Assembly (NCBI GenBank): GCA_036936605.1
Contig: JAUPFV010000002.1
Location: forward strand, 123,426,376 to 123,490,375
DNA: 64,000 nucleotides
Direction of reading: 5' to 3'
Source: Limnanthes douglasii subsp. nivea
Taxonomy: Eukaryota; Streptophyta; Magnoliopsida; Brassicales; Limnanthaceae
The translations under genes were made by a program, and so were the position numbers. Within the stretch, counting starts at the first letter, position 1; each line of letters opens with the position of its first letter. Of this stretch, positions 43,678 to 55,654 are shown piece after piece. The notes under the pieces are model-generated. The model saw nothing but the letters and a program-made list of their open reading frames with translations, was not told the origin of the DNA and did no database searches.

Positions 43678-44040
43678 ATGTCGACTTCCACCTCCTCTGG
43701 TTCTTTAGGTGACTCTTGGTCTTCCATAACAACCAACATAAGCTCAAACTTAATCACTCCGGCGGCACCACCAAATAGCCCAACCTTTGTTTTGGACTTT
43801 GATATCGAGGATTACTTTTCAGTTGACTCTGAACCAGTTGAAGTGGTTCCCTTGGCTATTGCACCTCAGCCAGTAGAGGTTCCAAACAGGAAAATAAAGA
43901 GGGAAGACGATGCTCGTCCATCGAGGACCAAATATATGAGCATAATGGACGTAGATAATGAGGGGGAAGAGCATAATGGAAAGGCTAATGATCAACATGA
44001 AGAGGAGAAAGAAAGTGAAAAATCCTCTAGTGGTGACTGA
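43678..44040 (+). CDS. MULE-2 small acidic protein (third element gene), intact
   Basis: An open frame of 120 residues: Ser/Thr-rich start MSTSTSSGSLGDSWSSITTN, Pro-rich middle, the phrase VLDFDIEDYFSVDSEPVEVV, basic patch NRKIKREDDARPSRTKYMS, then MDVDNEGEEHNG and an acidic tail ending EKSSSGD. It is preceded by a leader with CTATAAATAACTC at about 43,594, a good TATA box about 80 bp before the ATG. The conserved order with MULE-1 (6770-7236) supports a real gene. No known domain is recognised. It is likely a disordered nuclear protein; a role like the accessory genes of VANDAL elements is a guess. Confidence 0.7.
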   Translation: MSTSTSSGSLGDSWSSITTNISSNLITPAAPPNSPTFVLDFDIEDYFSVDSEPVEVVPLAIAPQPVEVPNRKIKREDDARPSRTKYMSIMDVDNEGEEHNGKANDQHEEEKESEKSSSGD

Positions 44041-44239
44041 TAGTGTCTGCTTCTGTTTTTTTTTGTTTTTTTTCTGGAATGCAACTAACAAACACTAAAG
44101 TTGTAGTGATTGTTTGAAACTTGTTAGTGCATGAAACCTGTAATCCTTTTTTTGTAATCCATGTTTTGTATAAACTTTTAATCATATGTGAATGTGTGAA
44201 TGTGTTAACGTGAAACAATGAAAATATTTGCACCCTATT

Positions 44240-44745
44240 AGTAGTTGTAAACAACTCTCAGGAGACCATGCACGTTATTTGGAAATATTAGCGAAGATAC
44301 ACACAATTCGCATCCTATTGGAAGTTGCAAACAACTAGCATGATAACCTGAGATGTTGTTTGGAAATATTATTCCTACAGATAGTGGAGATGCACACAAT
44401 TCGCATCATATTGGAAATTGCAAATAACTCGCATGATAACCTGAGATGTTGTTTGGCAATATTATTCTTACCTATAGTGTAGATGCACACAATTCACATC
44501 ATTTTGGAAGTTGCAAACAAATCGCAAGATAACCTGAGATGTTGTTTGGCAATATTATTCTTACAGATATTGGAGATGCATATAATTCGCATTCTGTTGG
44601 ATTTGCAAACAACTCGCATGCAAACCTGAGATATTGTTTGCAATATTATTCCTAAAGATAGTGGAGATGCAAACAATTCACATCCTATTGGGAGTTGCAA
44701 ACAAATCTCAGGGATCCCTGAGAGATGTTTGCAATATTATATCCA
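44240..44745 (+). repeat. 93-bp tandem array built from the palindromic motif
   Basis: About five head-to-tail units, period 92-93 bp. Each contains a TGCACACAATTCGCATC half-site, GGAAGTTGCAAACAACTCGCATG, and CCTGAGATGTTGTTTGGCAA (phase markers AGATGTTG at 44,351, 44,444 and 44,537). It lies between the two convergent genes, where MULE-1 has a non-tandem array (7385-7830), so the array was amplified in this copy. Confidence 0.85.
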
Positions 44746-44986
44746 GATATTACACACAATTCTTAATAGTGAATGCAAATTGCATGCAACTCGCGGTGTT
44801 TCATGCGAATTGCGTGAACTTATGTTTCATGAAATTACTTGGGAAAACAGCTATACTAACCAAACACCTATACAAACAAAAAAAGTGTAAACGACAACTC
44901 TAAAAATGTTTAGTTTATTGTCCACAACAATAAAAGTATTACAAATCAATGTGGCAAACAAGAATTGTCCACAACGAGAATTATCT

Positions 44987-47534
44987 TTAAACTGGAACAT
45001 CACAAGTCCTCATGTTATGGCCTGATTTCGAACAACGGCCACACCTCAACTGCTTGGTTGAGGTTTCTCCTCTAGAGGGGATTCAAGTTTTCTTAGGTCT
45101 TCGGGAGTGTCTTTTAACGTTCGAAGGTAGAATTTTAATAAACGAAGGATCGTTAGCGCTTGACCCTTCCCCGAAATCGGTTATAGCTGGTATGCTGAAA
45201 GAGTAACTTTATCTATAATTCTTAACCGTAAAGAAGAGCTCTATTATAGTAAATGGATCTTGGTCGGTATACTGTATTGCCACTAAAGATTGAGGACATG
45301 GAAAACACTCTTGTTGCCATGATCTGCAAGAACATTTAAAATCCAACAGATTAACAACATGCACATAATTTGAAAAGACTTCAAACATGGCGGTAGAAGA
45401 CTTACGTACTACCCAAGTTCGACACATGTCAACATTCTGCTTTAGCTTCTTCTCATACTCGGGGACCAAATTAGTACTCTAGCTTAACCCCTCCTTGTAT
45501 CTTCGTGAAACTTGAGTCATAAGCAAGAATCTAATCCAGTCAATAAACTCAAAAATAGGTAGCCCGCAATATTTTTTGATCTGATTGTTAAAAGATTCTG
45601 CCGCAGTATAAGCCATATACCCGTATCGTTTCCTTTTAACGTAAGCCTGCGCATACTTATCCGGGGGTAAATTAGAAGGAAAATCACTCATTTTGTCACC
45701 ACCTTCACATAGAAAATATGTTCGTATATCCTTAAAAATGTCTCTACTTGGAGCATAAACAAGATGATAGAAGAAATTCAACATCATTTTTATAGTCTCT
45801 GTTAGTGTGTTCCGATTTTGCTTTCAAATTCTGTATGAGATGGAAATAACAGTACGCATGATAGCAGTTTGGATACAAAGCAGAAACAATATTAGCGATA
45901 CCAGAATGACGGTCTGAAATAAATATGATTTCGCGCTCCAACAAATGAGGTTTCAAACACCCCAAAAAACCACATCAAATTGTCACAATCTTCAATGCTA
46001 AGTATACCAAGAGCAACATGGAATAGTCGTGGAAAAAGGCACCTCAAATGAACAATATAACATAACTCAAGCATGTAAAAAATGTAAACAATTTGCATGA
46101 TTGCCTGAGAGTTGCTTTCAAATATAGACTACGAATTGTGTACAACCATAAGCTGCGAATTGTTTACAGTTTTATGTCTACAATAGCCTAATTCACATCC
46201 TCCTCTGATAGTTGTCTGCAAATCAATTTACTGCCCAATTCACATCCTATCATGAGATGCGTTCTGAAATATCAGGATTCCCTAAGAGTTGTGTGTAATT
46301 ATAGGATGCGAATTGTTTACAAATTTCGAACAAAACATCATAATCATTCAGATTAAATAGTTAAATGAAATCTAACCATTATTGTCTTCCTTTGCTATAG
46401 GAGTAAGAAAGGTACCCTTATACTTTCCATATAAGTGGGTTCCATCGATAAACAACATTGGACGACATGAATGGAAACCCTGAAGGGATGAACCGAATGC
46501 TACAAAACAACGCTTGAAGCGGTTTCCAGCTGATAACTCCAATCGAAAGTCTGTAGTAATATCGCGACTCTTCAATCGTTTGAAGTACCCGCTTAGTAAA
46601 CTAAAAAAACTTGAACTATCTCTGAAAACTCCCTTTCTTGCATTCTCTAAAGCATTACATGACAAACGGTAAGAGATGTCAAGACCGTAATTTTGTTTGA
46701 CAATCGATTGTATGGTTTTGGCTGTCAACAAATGGAAGGTCCGGAGAGAATCCTGAATTTCCTCCGCAATCAAATCCGATGTCAAATGCCTATGCCGCTT
46801 ATGCTTCTAGGAGAAAACGGGACTGCAAGTATGGCGCGGAACATACTTCTTGATCGTCATCAAGCCGGTACTGGAATCAATAGATGCATAAAGTCTCTAT
46901 TTGCATCCGCTTTTGAACTTATTCTCACAATAAACAGTGATATTGTTTGATGTGTTATGTAGGTATTTGAAAGAAAAACCATGCTCTAAAGCAAACTTGC
47001 ACAAAGAAAACTTGAGACCCGCAACACCTTCTTCAAAAGCTTGACTCACTCCTGTAATACCATCAACCTATCCAGCTGTAACAAGTTTTTTTTTTCTCTG
47101 ATAAGAATTAACTAGACCGTTACTACTCTCCCCGTTAACTAGTTGATTAAGAGATAATTCTCCCAACCTATGCTACGCTCTTTACACTTTACACCAGAAC
47201 CCTTACCACTAGAACTCTTATCACCATAACTCTTTTCACCAGAACACTTATCACCCAAACCTTTATCGAAGACGTGTTGTTTTATGAGAAAACTAACATG
47301 TTTTAAACACTTCAAATCAATATATAACACCAACCCAACAAAATATTTCTGGTTATTAAAGAAGCAATTATTGTGATCCCCGCAAGAGTAGGTAATTAGG
47401 TAGTCACCTGTGATAAGCTCCTCCCATGTGTTTTCCACATAGTCTTGGATACTTCGAAAGCTTTCAAACTCCGTGAAAGGCACAATTGTGGTTTGGTGAC
47501 CATGTTTAAAAATACAAACTCGTGATTTAGACAT
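44987..47534 (-). pseudogene. mudrA: MULE-2 mudrA-like transposase
   Basis: It starts at 47,534 (MSKSRVCIFKHGHQTTIVPF) and is open to 47,139 before a shift in the Gly/Ser/Lys linker (DKSSSGKGSGVKCKERS). Then come the MuDR domain in broken frames, and SDLIAEEIQDSLRTFHLL to FIDGTHLYGKYKG (first Asp) at 46,785-46,372. The intron is 46,080-46,370. After it: FISDRHSGIANIVSAL (second Asp), a shift near 45,790, TAAESFNNQIKKYC (Glu), and MVPEYEKKLKQNVDMCRTWV running through the SWIM finger. There the last His is replaced (CFPCPQSL). The CCHC knuckle CGRCSKSGHNMRTC ends at 44,987. Catalytic residues are all present, but shifts make this copy inactive as it stands. Confidence 0.92.
46080..46335 (-). 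repeat. Palindromic motif array, MULE-2 transposase intron
   Basis: Degenerate units such as CAATTTGCATGATTGCCTGAG (46,090), TGCGAATTGTTTAC (46,155) and AATTCACATCCTATCATGAGAT (46,240). TTCACA and TTTGCA are what CpG deamination of TTCGCA would give; TGAGAT is a different class. Confidence 0.7.
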
Positions 47535-47599
47535 ACCTTATCATGCACTGAACAAACTATTAGTTATTAATTCCAAAAAACAGTGCAAGTTATTAGTTA

Positions 47600-48050
47600 T
47601 TGCACTGAGAAACTCACATCGTCTCTTGTGAGTTGTGCATAACTATAAGCTAAGAATTGTGCAAAGTTGTATTCTACAATTGAACAATTCACATCCTCTT
47701 GGATTTCCTAATAGTTGATTGCAACTCTTGGATTTCTTGAAAGGTGTTTGCAACTCGTAATCTGCAATTAGCAGGATATCCTCACAGATGCATGCAATTC
47801 TCATGAAACCCTGAGAATTGATAGGAAAATTCACATCTTCCTCATTACATACATCACACAATTCGCAACTTCTATGTTAAAAATCATAGAACAATTCACA
47901 TCTTCCTCATAAGATACATCACACAATTTGCAGCTTCTACGTTAATAATCATAGAATAATTCGCATCTTCCTCATTCGATACATCACACAATTCACATCT
48001 TCTACGTTAAAAACCATAAAATAATTCGCATATTTTTTCGGGAATGCATG
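47600..48050 (-). repeat. Half-site array 5' of MULE-2 transposase
   Basis: It includes a tandem section (47,855-48,010) with a period of about 66 bp: ATAGAACAATTCACATCTTCCTCAT, then ACATCACACAATTCGCA and the GCTTCTACGTTAATAATC spacer. Mostly left half-sites remain. Confidence 0.75.
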
Positions 48051-48723
48051 GAAAACTAAAACTCATAGTCTACACATGTTTTACGTTCAAAATCAACATC
48101 TAATACACTAAAAATGAGTATATAACTAGTTAAACAAGGATTAACGACAAACATTAACAAAATAAGCACAGATCACTGGAACAAAAATAAAAAACCAGAG
48201 AAAAGCTCGAACAAGATTTACTAAGAACGGAAACAGTAGCATAACACCTATTCTAACTCAGAAATCCAACAAATAACTTCGAAATCGGTAGTTAATCACG
48301 ATTGCCTAAAAGCAACACGTAAACTCAGAAACAACAAATTCCAACAATGTCGAATAACACGTGATCACCTCCTGTGCGTAGAAAACAATGGTTATATAGG
48401 TTTTATACAGAACTTACACAAATAAACAGACTTTCTAATGCTCGGATCACCTGAAAATTATGGTTTCGTGGTGCTTCCTGGTGGTTTGTAGGGTTAGGTG
48501 GTTAGAGCGGCTAACAAATTCAAATCTTTAAAAGCTAGAAAAGGAGAAAGAAAACAAAAAATTCTGCTTATATAGTGGATTAAGGGTAGTTAGGGTATTA
48601 AAATACTGTTTGATATTAAGTGACAATTAGGTAATTGAGTTAGGTATTGAGTGATAATAGATCAAACATTGGGTACTAGATGATAATTAAATAAGTGAGT
48701 CGGTATTATAGGTGCAATTTCCC

Positions 48724-48732
48724 TTTACTAAA
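48724..48732. repeat. Right target-site duplication of MULE-2
   Basis: TTTACTAAA, matching 37,345-37,353 at 8 of 9 positions. Confidence 0.7.
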
Positions 48733-49794
48733 TTTATATAAGATTTTATTTATTAAAGTTTAAATATAGTTATATTATATATATATATATATATAACTTG
48801 TTACCCTACTATATATATTTATAAAACTTTTATGAGATTTTATTAATTAGTGTTTATTTTTTTAAAACTTATGTCATTATTTATTGAGTGCATTTATTCA
48901 TTTTTATGATATTTGTATGAGGATACATAAATAATTAAGTTAAAATTCAATTTAAAAAAATCACATCAATTAATTTTCAAATATATAAAACGTTAACAAA
49001 TAATTAAATTAAAAATATAAATTATATACATAAATATTTAAAATAAAAAATAAAAAACAGTCTTCGAATGTGGAGGAGACTACTTGATCAAATACCTAAA
49101 ATAAACAAAACATTTATGGTTAGTCATAGAAATTATATAAACAATTAACACCTAAATTAAAGTTACTATAACCATTAAATATATAAATAATAAAATAACA
49201 AAAAAGTTGAAAACAAATAATAATTTTGGGACGTTAGTTTTAAAAAAATAAAAATTTAAGGACTTCATTCTAGAAAAATATTAAAAAGTTTTTTAAAAAG
49301 GCCTGCACCAATGGGGTGCGCTAGGCACCCATCGGTGCGTAAGCTCAGTACGCTCCGATGCCGGCCATTTTCCGGGCTGGAAAATGGCAAAAAACAAAAA
49401 AAAATTGATTTTTCTTTTAACTTATTCAATCTTAAATCTAATTTTGAAATAAAGTCTAATTCTAATCTATGTTTTGACTAAAAGTCGTAACAAAATCACA
49501 AAAATTGAGTCTAAATAATCAAAAATTCATAATTAAACAAAATATTAAATCTAAAAAATACTTACTTTAGCGGAAAATTTAGAGAGAGATATGTTAGAGA
49601 GAAGGAATAGTGAATATGAATTCTTAAAGAGAAAATGAAACGAAAAGATTTAGTAAAAAAAATGCTTATATACCCCTGAAAGGGTATTTTTGTCTAAAAT
49701 TGGGTAAACTTATATCAAATGTGGGTAAACTCAAAATTGGATAAACTTAAACTAGTTTTGGGTATATATAGGTTGATTCTATCAATTTTTTTGT
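48733..49794. other. AT-rich spacer with a hairpin island
   Basis: No gene. At 49,300-49,390 a GC-rich island holds the hairpin CCATTTTCC-GGGCT-GGAAAATGG (49,365-49,387) and GCACC/GGTGC repeats. Then a leader-like AGAGAGAG stretch and degenerate GGGTAAACT units (49,670-49,770) suggest the end of another eroded MULE-type element. Confidence 0.4.
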
Positions 49795-50045
49795 CCTTGA
49801 ACACTACACAAAAGACATACATATACTTATAGAACTTTAGACTTTCTATAACGTGATGAAAATATATTTGTAGAAACGAAACAGATATTATATATAGTAA
49901 AAAACCTCGAGTCTAGCAAATTAAAAAGCAATTCACCAAAACATGGTGATTTAAAAGGGTCCGTTTTGGTAATACATACAAGTATAATTTTAGTACATAC
50001 AAAGACACGTTGCATAAGGTTTCTAATATGACCAAAACAAAGCCT
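49795..50045 (-). pseudogene. Copy of the unknown gene's terminal intron
   Basis: Shares long blocks with 52,330-52,600 and 63,700-63,990 (AACACTA, TGATGAAAATATATTTGTAG, CCTCGAGTCTAGCA, AAAAGGGTC, ATGACCAAAACAAAGCCTAAG). In those copies the segment lies just 5' of the terminal exon in gene orientation, so it is probably intron. The exon itself is not found here. Confidence 0.55.
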
Positions 50046-50049
50046 AAGT

Positions 50050-50345
50050 TGTTGTTATACCACGCCAACAATGGTCCTCATTTGTTGATACTAGAAGTCT
50101 AGGACATGACTATCACGGTAAGCTTACTCTTTTGTTGATTCTAGAAGGTTAGGACATGATTATAACGGAGGTTATTTTTCCACCACAACAATGGTCCTCC
50201 TTTGTTGATACTAGAAGTCTAGAACATGACTATCACAGTAAGCTTACTCTTTTGTTAATTCTAGAAGTCTAGGACATGACTATCACGATAAACTTACTCT
50301 TTTGTTAATTCTAAAAGTTTAGGACATGATTATAACGGTAAGCTT
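50050..50345. repeat. Short tandem repeat, about 50-70 bp units
   Basis: Five copies of CTAGAAGTCTAGGACATGAC (near 50,090, 50,140, 50,210, 50,262 and 50,322), separated by ACGGTAAGCTTACTCTTTTGTTGAT-type spacers. Two units also carry CAACAATGGTCCTC. Confidence 0.8.
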
Positions 50346-50689
50346 GTTATCAAAATAGGTCTTGGTTGAAAACTTTCAATATTAGAAATAAGTTACTCTA
50401 AGATTCCTACCAATAAAAACAAACGCATCACATTAAACACGCATTGCATGTACCACAAATCACTAAAAACCTCTGATATATTTCCCAACTTATTTATCAA
50501 AATCTAATCCGATTTATGTACAATTTCACAATTCTGATGGTTTTGTGAATGACAAAGTAACATGAAAATTCTTGCTAATATTGAAATCTAAAGATGGTCT
50601 ATATTATGTTTGAATGATTAGCTAATTACATATCTTCTAAGAGTCACTCTCTAGATCCATGTTCTAGAGTTTTCAATATTGATTTTTTT

Positions 50690-51540
50690 TCTAAAGAAGA
50701 TTGACATATGAGATTAGGTCATCATTCTAATCATGTTTGATACAATGTTTTAAAGCACTATATTTTTCCTTTTAATTAGAAATAAGGGTTGTTTTATTTT
50801 TATTTTATTCAATTCGAAAAATTAATTTTCCTTTTAATTAGAAAGAAGAGTTATTATTTTTAATTTTTTTCAATTAGAAAAATCTCATCCATTACCATAT
50901 TCGACATCTACTTCTCATGCTTTAAATGCTATAGACCTAGCCCATACAAATTATGGAGGCCTTCTCCTATTCAGTTACAATTCATATTTCATCTACTGTA
51001 TAATATTTGTGGATGATTAAGTAGGTATACCTAGATATACCCTCTAAAAATTAAGAATGAATCCTTTAATATATTTGGTCAATTTAAAACTATAGTTGAG
51101 AACCGGGTTGACAAAAAAATCAAAGTGATCGAGTAGGTTGAGGTGAATTTAGAACATTTATTTCTCTTATTTAACTATTAGACATAAACTCCATATAATT
51201 TTGTCCATAATAGATAAGTTGAGAGAAAGCATATGCATGTTGTGGAAACATGAATCAACCTATTAGCTCAGTAAAAATTACCTTACAAGTATTCGTAAAA
51301 GACCTATTTTATAACTATCTTCTTAATTTACATGTTATCTACCGTTGTTTTAAATCGTCTCATGCCTTATGAGAAACTATATCGTAAGAAACAAACTATT
51401 TTAAACAAATTTTAGGTATGCATGTTTTCCATACCTTAGACCATATCAAAGTCATAAGTTCTAGTTTCACACTATTTAGTGTGTCTTGCTATGTTATTCT
51501 GATAATTAAATCATGTCTCGTTTTTTTTAAATGTAGAGGT
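50690..51540 (+). pseudogene. Ty1/copia GAG-preintegrase and integrase remnant
   Basis: Translation across shifts gives HMRLGHHSNHV (GAG-preintegrase motif H-x-R-L-G-H), LAHTNYGGLLLFSYNSYFIY, CIIFVDD (the D of the integrase core) and MPYEKLYRKKQTILNKF with VCLAMLF, matching the copia order around the integrase C-terminus. It is heavily decayed, with no TDNG motif found. It may come from the same copia family as 26.8-27.5 kb, which cannot be tested because the regions do not overlap. Confidence 0.7.
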
Positions 51541-52084
51541 GTTTGTGTTTTTGGATCGTTTTTAAATTAGGATTTGAAAAATATAAAGCTTTCAAGATTA
51601 AAAATGACAAATAAAAGAACTAACTTTAGCCTCTCGTATAGTGTATACCGTGTTTCTAAGAATATTATTAATGTTTTTATTGTTATATAGTTTTTGTAAA
51701 ATTTCAAAATAAAAATTGTTATATTAAACTGTAATTTTAACCCGATAATTATTGATTATTTATTTATAAATAAAATAAAATATAATTATAGTTAAACCAT
51801 GTATAAATTAGCAAGTCATGAAATAAGGATTTCCATTTATTTCCTTATAATAAACGACAACTCTTTTAAAATAAAATAGTTATATTTACGTTATAAATAT
51901 GATTACATAATTATATTTTATTATTAATAAAAATAATAAAAAAGTACACCTTACTTTAAAATTAAGAATGAGTTTTTAGAATGATAGGTAACAAAACAAA
52001 GACAAAGAGAGACATGTTAATTTTGTAAGAGATAACAATAAATTAGTTACACCATTAATATAAGGTAAAGATAAATTAATGCTT
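51541..52084. repeat. Segmental-duplication flank, unit 1
   Basis: AT-rich noncoding sequence related to 54,541-54,801 plus 60,602-60,900 and to 62,705-63,180. Shared words are CGACAACTCTTTTAAAATAAAATAGTTA, TATGATTACA-TTATATTTTATTATTAATA and GAGATAACAATAAATTAGTTAC. No gene. Confidence 0.6.
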
Positions 52085-52574
52085 GGATCATCTGTATTAG
52101 GTTGAGGCTTTCTCCCTAAATGATGAGTCAAGGGAGGAGCCTGAGTACTGTTGCGGTTGTTTTTGCTTTTTCCCCTATTGTTTTCTACAGGTTTTGTGTT
52201 CCTAGACTGAGATGTACTGCCCGGACCATTGTAATACTCCTTCTTTTTTGGTCTTGTCCCTTTCCAACTTTGTTCATCACATGGAGTAGAATTAAGGTTT
52301 ATAGGATTACTTGAGCTAATACCATCTTTTGTCCCTGAACACTAGAAAAAGACACGTACATGCTGACAAAACTATAGACTTTGTGTAAACTGATGAAAAT
52401 ATATTTGTAGGAAAAAAACATATATTTTGGATAGTTAGAAGCCTCGAGTCTAGCATTTCAGTTTAAGAAGATATTACTAAGGCATGCAGATCTAAAAGGG
52501 TTAGTTTTAGTAATACATATATGACCAAAATCTTAGTACATAAAAAACTAAGTGCTACATAAGGTTTTATTACA
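52085..52574 (-). pseudogene. 3' end of an unknown gene (copy 2)
   Basis: On the minus strand, the terminal-exon-like stretch reads YNGPGSTSQSRNTKPVENNR, then a GKSKNNRNS-type basic linker and QAPPLTHHLGRKPQ near 52,100. The expected stop (as in GKKA-stop of the 63-kb copy) has shifted. The adjoining intron copy occupies 52,330-52,570. The parent gene is not recognised: the tail is Ser/Asn/Lys-rich and basic. Confidence 0.55.
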
Positions 52575-54545
52575 CACAAGTGAGCATAAGCTTGAGAATT
52601 AGTGAACTCAAGCTTCATCTTGCATTTTAGAGTCCATTTGGCAAGCTAGTCAGCAGCCATATTTGGAATCTTGAAATGTGAGATATAACCATTGTTGAGT
52701 AGTCAAGTTTTCTGTAACAATTAAGAACAAGAGCTAAAAGACATGGGAAGTTGCCCTGAGTAATAAGACTAACAATAGTTAATGAATCGAACTATATATC
52801 AACATTAATCCAACCTTTTGTTTTTATAGATTATGAGACCGTCAAGAAAAACTCTAGTCTCTAATATTATTGGAGTGAGTTTCCTGTAGAGATAGATGGC
52901 TCCATGGATAATTTCACCCAGTTTGTTTCTGATTATAACAACTCAATTAGAATCATCATTATGAAGACAAGACCAGTTGGGATTCATTTTAAGTCTGTCT
53001 GGATTGAGAGAAGACCATTTAAGGTAAGTAGGGTTCCTTTTCAAATTGATGACGGATAAACAACCTATATCAATGGCAGCGTTAGTGTCATTGATGCTAT
53101 GTTTAGGTTTAAAAATATTGGTATAATCAAGACTACAAATCATAGTTTTGATATAGTTTATAGAAGACAAACAATAAGTCTATTTTTCTTTGAATTTAGC
53201 ATTGTTTCTATTCTGCCAAATAATCCATACTATAATAGGAGGAATAATACTTTTAGCATGAACTTTTAACTCAGTAGACCAGAACCCGTTTCCGATCATG
53301 TGAGCCACAATCACGAACTTGTGAATTTGCGCTTTGAATAAGCATGCAAAGTATATCCAAGTGTTCCAGAAATAACTACATGAAATGAAAAGATGGTTAG
53401 TATCATCTTAAGCTTGACAAAATTGACATTTAGATACTATACTGAATTTTCTCTTGTTTAATATGGAGTCAATATGAATGAAGTTACGTAAAACTTTCTA
53501 TAAGAGGAAATAGTATTTTATGGGAGTGATTGTATTTCATAGTTTACTGACGAAGTTAGGTTGATTGTAGTGCTTCCTAATGAAGTTCCAAGTTTTCTTG
53601 GTATTGAAATTAGTATATTTAGAGAGCTTTTACACCATGATATCCTCATTGTTGTTGTTGTTGATTATAATTACATTAATAAGGTTGAATCTAGAAATAG
53701 AAATCAAACCATTAAATATGTTAAGGTTCTAGTGATTGCTCAACCAGAAATAGTTAACCTTTGTAGACTGAAACCAACTATTGTCTTGCTTATCATCCAA
53801 AATGATAAAAAGGGGATGGTTATGCCAATTATCAAGCCAAAATTCTATGTTAACTTTTCCTAGATTCCATATTATATTAGGTTCAACAATGGATTTAATA
53901 TGAGTAAACCTCTTCCAAGTTTGAAAACCAGATTTGATATAGCTAGCTTTAAGAGAGTGAGAGTCTCTACAGTAGATGTTGTGCATTAGGTTGGCCCAAT
54001 AACTCTTGTTTTCCATAAATATGAACCAAATCTTATAGGAGATGGTGTCCTGGATATCAGAGAGTTTACCTTCGGCAAAAGGCTTGCACAAAGCAGACCA
54101 TTTAGACAAGTGGATGCTATGCTCATTAGTTTTTGGAACCCACATAAATTTATTAAAATATTATTCAATTCTATTGATGATGCCCTTGGGGATAGAACAT
54201 CTCTGCATCTAATATAAAGGAATAGACATTGGAACTGAATTGATAAGAATTAAGCTGTCTCCATATGATAAGTTTTTGTTCTATCAATCATGAATCTTGC
54301 TGACGATCTTGTTGAGAAGAGGAGTATAGTTACTAGACTTGTTTTTAGTGTTCAATGTGATGCCTAGGTAATCAGTAAGGAAAGAACTATAATTAAAACT
54401 AGTTTAATCAATGAGGTTAGAGAGCTTGGTTTGGTAAAATCTGTTGGAGATAATGAATATTGTCTTGTCTTTATTGATCAATTGGCCAAAAACTTCCCGA
54501 TAGCTTTGAAGGAAGGTACTTAGCTTATCAATTGTAGAATCAAGA
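52575..54545 (-). pseudogene. LINE (non-LTR retrotransposon) 3' half, copy 1
   Basis: Minus strand, N to C: a reverse-transcriptase thumb region from about 54,540 (SYREVFGQLINKDKTIFIIS, DYLGITLNTKNK, LSYGDSLILINSVPMSIPLY), MWVPKTNEHSIHLSKWSALC at 54,145, the zinc-binding zf-RVT region (CQFC...HLFISCSYFWNTW near 53,420-53,350), and an RNase H-like domain typical of plant LINEs (VVIIRNKLGEIIHGAIYLYR near 52,920-52,870) ending near 52,600. Many stops. The endonuclease and RT catalytic core lie outside or are absent. Confidence 0.85.
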
Positions 54546-54801
54546 TAGTTAAATTAATCATTAATTTTAATTTTAAACCCGATTATTATGGCGTATTTAT
54601 CCATAAATAAAATAAAATAAAATGTAAATATGGTTAAGTCTTATGTAAAATAAGAATTACTCAATTTATTGAATTGCGTGTTCCATTTATTTTCATTAAA
54701 CGACCACTCTTTTAAAATAAAATAGTTATCATTTATTTCTTTTGAACGACAACTCTTTTAAAATAAACTAGTTACTTTTAGTTGTAAATATGATTACATT
54801 A
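54546..54801. repeat. Segmental-duplication flank, unit 2 left part, ending in TSD TTA
   Basis: Nearly identical to 62,705-62,961. The last three bases, TTA at 54,799-54,801, are the Harbinger target-site duplication. Confidence 0.85.
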
Positions 54802-55654
54802 GGCCATCTCTAATCGTAGGTCTCCCCAGAGACCTGGTCCAGCCCCGGAGACCTCTATTTATTTACAAACTTGCCACACAACTTCCAACCGTTACTTTAC
54901 TCTTCCAGAGATCTTTAATATAAACAATTCAATCCAAACAATTCCACTATCTTTTAACTATTCATCTCACTCTCTTTATTTCTCACTCTATCTTACTCTC
55001 TCAATTTACATTTACTAACTTTATAATAAATAATATAACCTATATTATTAATTCTTAATTAACATTAATATTTTTATAAATTTTTTTACAATATTATTTA
55101 TTTTAAATTTATATTATAAATTTATTTGTTTAATTCTTATTTACGATAAATTAATATATATGTTGTAAAATTATTCGTGGATGATAAACATTTCGTAAAT
55201 GTAAGTAAATCAACAACATTGTTTATTTAAAAAAAATAAGTTTGTAATGAATCTATAACTTTTAAATCTAATTTAATAATTTATTATGTTAGTTCATTTT
55301 TTATTTATAAAAGAGTCTATGAAGTTAAGTAAACATTTCCTTATTCATAAATTCTAAAATTTTAAACCTTGAAAAATACCACGGGGTGACGTATCGCCAA
55401 TCGCATTAACGATAATATACAATAATTATCTTGAAAAGGCCGAAAAGGTCAGATGTGAAAAATTGACATGCAATTGTAACAAATAACAATTGGTTAAACA
55501 CACTTACAAATTGATAAATTTTAGTGCAAAAATCAAAGATTATTGAAATGGATACCTAATAAGCCACGCTTAAATGCTACCGCTAATATTTAAACCAATG
55601 TCATATGTTACCCGCCAATAATACGTCCCGTCATAATGTTACCCTCTCATTCCT

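Larger units (their letters stand above)
37354..48723 (+). mobile_element. MULE-2: complete VANDAL/Kaonashi-like Mutator element
   Basis: An 11,370-bp element with both ends: left GAGAAAAGTACC, right GGTGCAATTTCCC (inverted GGGAAATTGCACC). The ends match only over a dozen degenerate bases, so it is effectively TIR-poor. Gene content is the same as MULE-1: ULP-like gene (38.36-43.1 kb, plus), small acidic ORF (43.68-44.04, plus) and mudrA-like transposase (47.53-44.99, minus). Introns and gaps hold the same palindromic motif family, often in altered form. Some frames open here are broken in MULE-1 and the reverse. Confidence 0.9.

Noticed and set aside
37354..48723. Long terminal inverted repeats for MULE-2
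   Set aside because: Only about a dozen degenerate terminal bases pair; the evidence for the boundaries is the 8/9 target duplication and the shared end sequences.
53561..53863. Plus-strand 100-codon frames at 53,561-53,863 and 61,721-62,023
   Set aside because: Both are antisense to the LINE reading frame and are conserved only because the two LINE copies are duplicates.
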